Of a stretch of 64,000 bases of DNA, positions 62,527 to 64,000 are shown in pieces (the stretch's first letter is position 1; every line of letters begins with the position of its first letter). A program made the translations under genes and the position numbers. The notes under the pieces are model-generated. The model had not been told where the DNA came from. It ran no database searches and saw only the letters and a program-made list of their open reading frames with translations. Origin of the DNA: Acidaminobacter sp964416305 (GTDB taxonomy: Bacteria > Bacillota > Clostridia > Peptostreptococcales > Acidaminobacteraceae); NCBI GenBank assembly GCA_964416305.1, contig CAYQDM010000013.1:1-64000 (forward strand). Direction: 5' to 3'.

Positions 62527-63523
62527 CCGCCCTTCCTAAAATAATTTCCCCACTTTCTTCCAGTCGTCTGATGTGACCAACAATCTTTTTCTGAGCATCT
62601 TCAACCATTGAAAGCCGAACCGGACCTAAAAATTCAATGTCGTCTTTGAGTGTCTCAGCAGCGCGTTTCGATACATTGTTGAAGATAATTGATGCCACTT
62701 CCGTTGAGGCACCTTTCATTGCCAATGTCAAATCTTCGTTGTTAACTTCTCTCAACACCCTTTGTATCGCACTGCGATCCAAACTAACGATATCCTCAAA
62801 GACAAAAAGATTTGCACGAATTTGCTCAACTAATTCAGGGTGATCAACACCGAGTTCATCTAAAATTCGCTTTTCAGTACCTCTGTCGGCGGCATTTAGA
62901 ATGTCCACAAGGGATTTCACCCCACCTACAGATTCCATTTCATTATCCACCACATTTGAAAGTTTGCTTTCTAAGACTTCTTCAATTTTTTTGACAACTG
63001 CTGGTGAGGTACTGTGAATTGAGGCGATACGATGTGCTACTTCCGTCTGAAGTTCATCCGGCAATTCGGAAAGAACTTGCGCGGACTTGTCTGGTTGTAA
63101 ATAACAAAGAACAAGCGCTATAGTTTGAGGTTGTTCGTGTACAAGCAGTGTAGATAAGTGATGGGAATCTGCTTTTCGCGCGATTGAGAACGGCTTTTCA
63201 TTATGTGCCATTTGGCTTAATGTTTCGATAATGCCTTGAGCACGTTGAGCTCCCAGTGCCTTGTTCAGAAGATTTTTCGCATAATCGAGTCCGCCATCCA
63301 TATTAAACCTGCGTTTGGAAACAAGTTCCATGAATTCTTTTGTAACCTTATCACTTACACTCGGCTCAATCTGCTTGAGATTGGCAATTTCATATGTAAT
63401 TCGCTGAATTGTATTTTCTGGCAAATGGCGCAAAACTGATGCTGAAGCCTCAGGGCCGAGGCTCATTAAAAGGATCGCGGCTTTCTTTATACCGTCATTC
63501 TGCTCTTTCAATATCTTGCTCAA
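62504..63523 (-). CDS. fliG: flagellar motor switch protein FliG
   Basis: A 339-residue switch protein connecting the MS ring to the stators. N-terminal GIKKAAILLMSLGPEASASVLRHLP, the middle HPQTIALVL-like EQPQTIALVLCYLQPDKSAQVL and the C-terminal torque helix with charged residues (DLTLAMKGAS, LKDDIEFLGPVRLSMVEDAQKKIV) are present. TTG start after GAGGTGA; GTG three codons upstream lies in that site. FliM and FliN/FliY partners are not in this operon. Confidence 0.95.
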   Translation of the reverse strand: MSKILKEQNDGIKKAAILLMSLGPEASASVLRHLPENTIQRITYEIANLKQIEPSVSDKVTKEFMELVSKRRFNMDGGLDYAKNLLNKALGAQRAQGIIETLSQMAHNEKPFSIARKADSHHLSTLLVHEQPQTIALVLCYLQPDKSAQVLSELPDELQTEVAHRIASIHSTSPAVVKKIEEVLESKLSNVVDNEMESVGGVKSLVDILNAADRGTEKRILDELGVDHPELVEQIRANLFVFEDIVSLDRSAIQRVLREVNNEDLTLAMKGASTEVASIIFNNVSKRAAETLKDDIEFLGPVRLSMVEDAQKKIVGHIRRLEESGEIILGRADEDAIIL

Positions 63524-63547
63524 AAGCCTCACCTCTTATAAATTTGC

Positions 63548-64000
63548 TTAAGATTCTCTAACCCAGTTTTTCAAAAGCTCTGCAATTTCCTGCGGACGCT
63601 CTGATGCAAATTCTTGAAGAGAATTCCCTGGTTTTTCAATGGCTCCAAAAAGATCATTCAAAGTTGGTGAAGCTGGTATCCCTTCCTCATCTGTCACATT
63701 AATAGTTCGGTATCCTTTTGGAGCAGATGCCAAAGCACCAGTTTTTGAGTAAGTAGCCTCTGCCGTGATTCCTGCTACATCTCTCCTGCCTCTCAGCAAG
63801 ACCGCAATCAGTATCGAACCGAAAACCAAAGCCGCTATACTTTTAAAAATGGTAATCAGAAGCTCTTTATCCATTCCCAGCAATTTACCTTCAGCTTCTT
63901 GAATCCGCTTTGCTTCCTCTAAATCCGCCACTAAGGATTCCTCATAACTTCTATCAAATACCAATCCTTCAATATTGATCTTGTCACCACGGTCACGATC
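63548..64000 (-). CDS. fliF: flagellar MS-ring protein FliF, C-terminal part
   Basis: The final 150 codons of fliF; the rest lies beyond the right edge. A membrane helix (ITIFKSIAALVFGSILIAVLL) and the acidic C-terminal tail that binds FliG (RPQEIAELLKNWVRES) are typical. Located directly upstream of fliG in transcription, as in Bacillus. Confidence 0.93.
   Translation of the reverse strand, partial: DRDRGDKINIEGLVFDRSYEESLVADLEEAKRIQEAEGKLLGMDKELLITIFKSIAALVFGSILIAVLLRGRRDVAGITAEATYSKTGALASAPKGYRTINVTDEEGIPASPTLNDLFGAIEKPGNSLQEFASERPQEIAELLKNWVRES

Overview
The window looks like chromosome from a motile, anaerobic, Gram-positive bacterium of the class Clostridia. The evidence is a flagellar operon in clostridial/Bacillus order, [FeFe]-hydrogenase maturases, lipoboxes instead of outer-membrane features, T-box and SAM-I leaders, strong AGGAGG ribosome sites, and many TTG and GTG starts. 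GC content looks intermediate. A Fusibacter/Acidaminobacter-like organism is my guess only.

Layout. Bases 1-47 are the 3' end of a group II intron. Then, on the minus strand, come glycolysis and peptide genes (pgi, ROK glucokinase, pepD), a 129-bp tandem repeat ending in a large palindrome, and the hydrogenase maturation operon (TM1266-like regulator, hydE, hydG, hydF). That operon has an attenuator-like leader. Next is a sigma-54 activator with the cysteine desulfidase gene it probably controls. Bases 12-24 kb hold housekeeping and accessory genes: an HD hydrolase, a lipoprotein, an alanine/Na+ symporter, Nudix, divergent msrB/msrC, asparaginase, HutD, a tRNA-editing enzyme, a HerA-like ATPase, a methyltransferase and a cytochrome-b5-like lipoprotein. 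At 24.9-25.5 kb a complete T-box leader is followed only by a 49-codon and a 17-codon reading frame and a terminator. Bases 25.6-35.8 kb hold SulP and acetate transporters, a nitroreductase, a SAM-riboswitch methionine pair (acetyl-type metA plus O-acetylhomoserine sulfhydrylase), a split permease with a flavin reductase, and an amidase. Bases 36-38 kb carry an IS110-family insertion sequence and a 129-nt structured repeat. An acyltransferase, a DUF2975/XRE pair, a radical SAM protein, a DUF3810 protein and a secreted serpin follow.

From 43.6 kb to the right edge, one long minus-strand operon encodes the flagellum: fliF (partial), fliG, fliH, fliI, fliJ, fliK, flgD, TIGR02530, flgE, flbD, motA, motB, fliL, fliO, fliP, fliQ, fliR, flhB, flhA, flhF, flhG, a PilZ gene, fliA, a swrB-like gene and two flgF/flgG-like rod genes. 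The switch genes fliM and fliN/fliY are missing from their usual place between fliL and fliO.

The best candidates for undescribed biology are the hyd leader with mutually exclusive pairings, the orphan T-box microprotein locus, the palindromic repeats that overlap gene ends, and the structured 129-nt element beside the IS110 copy.
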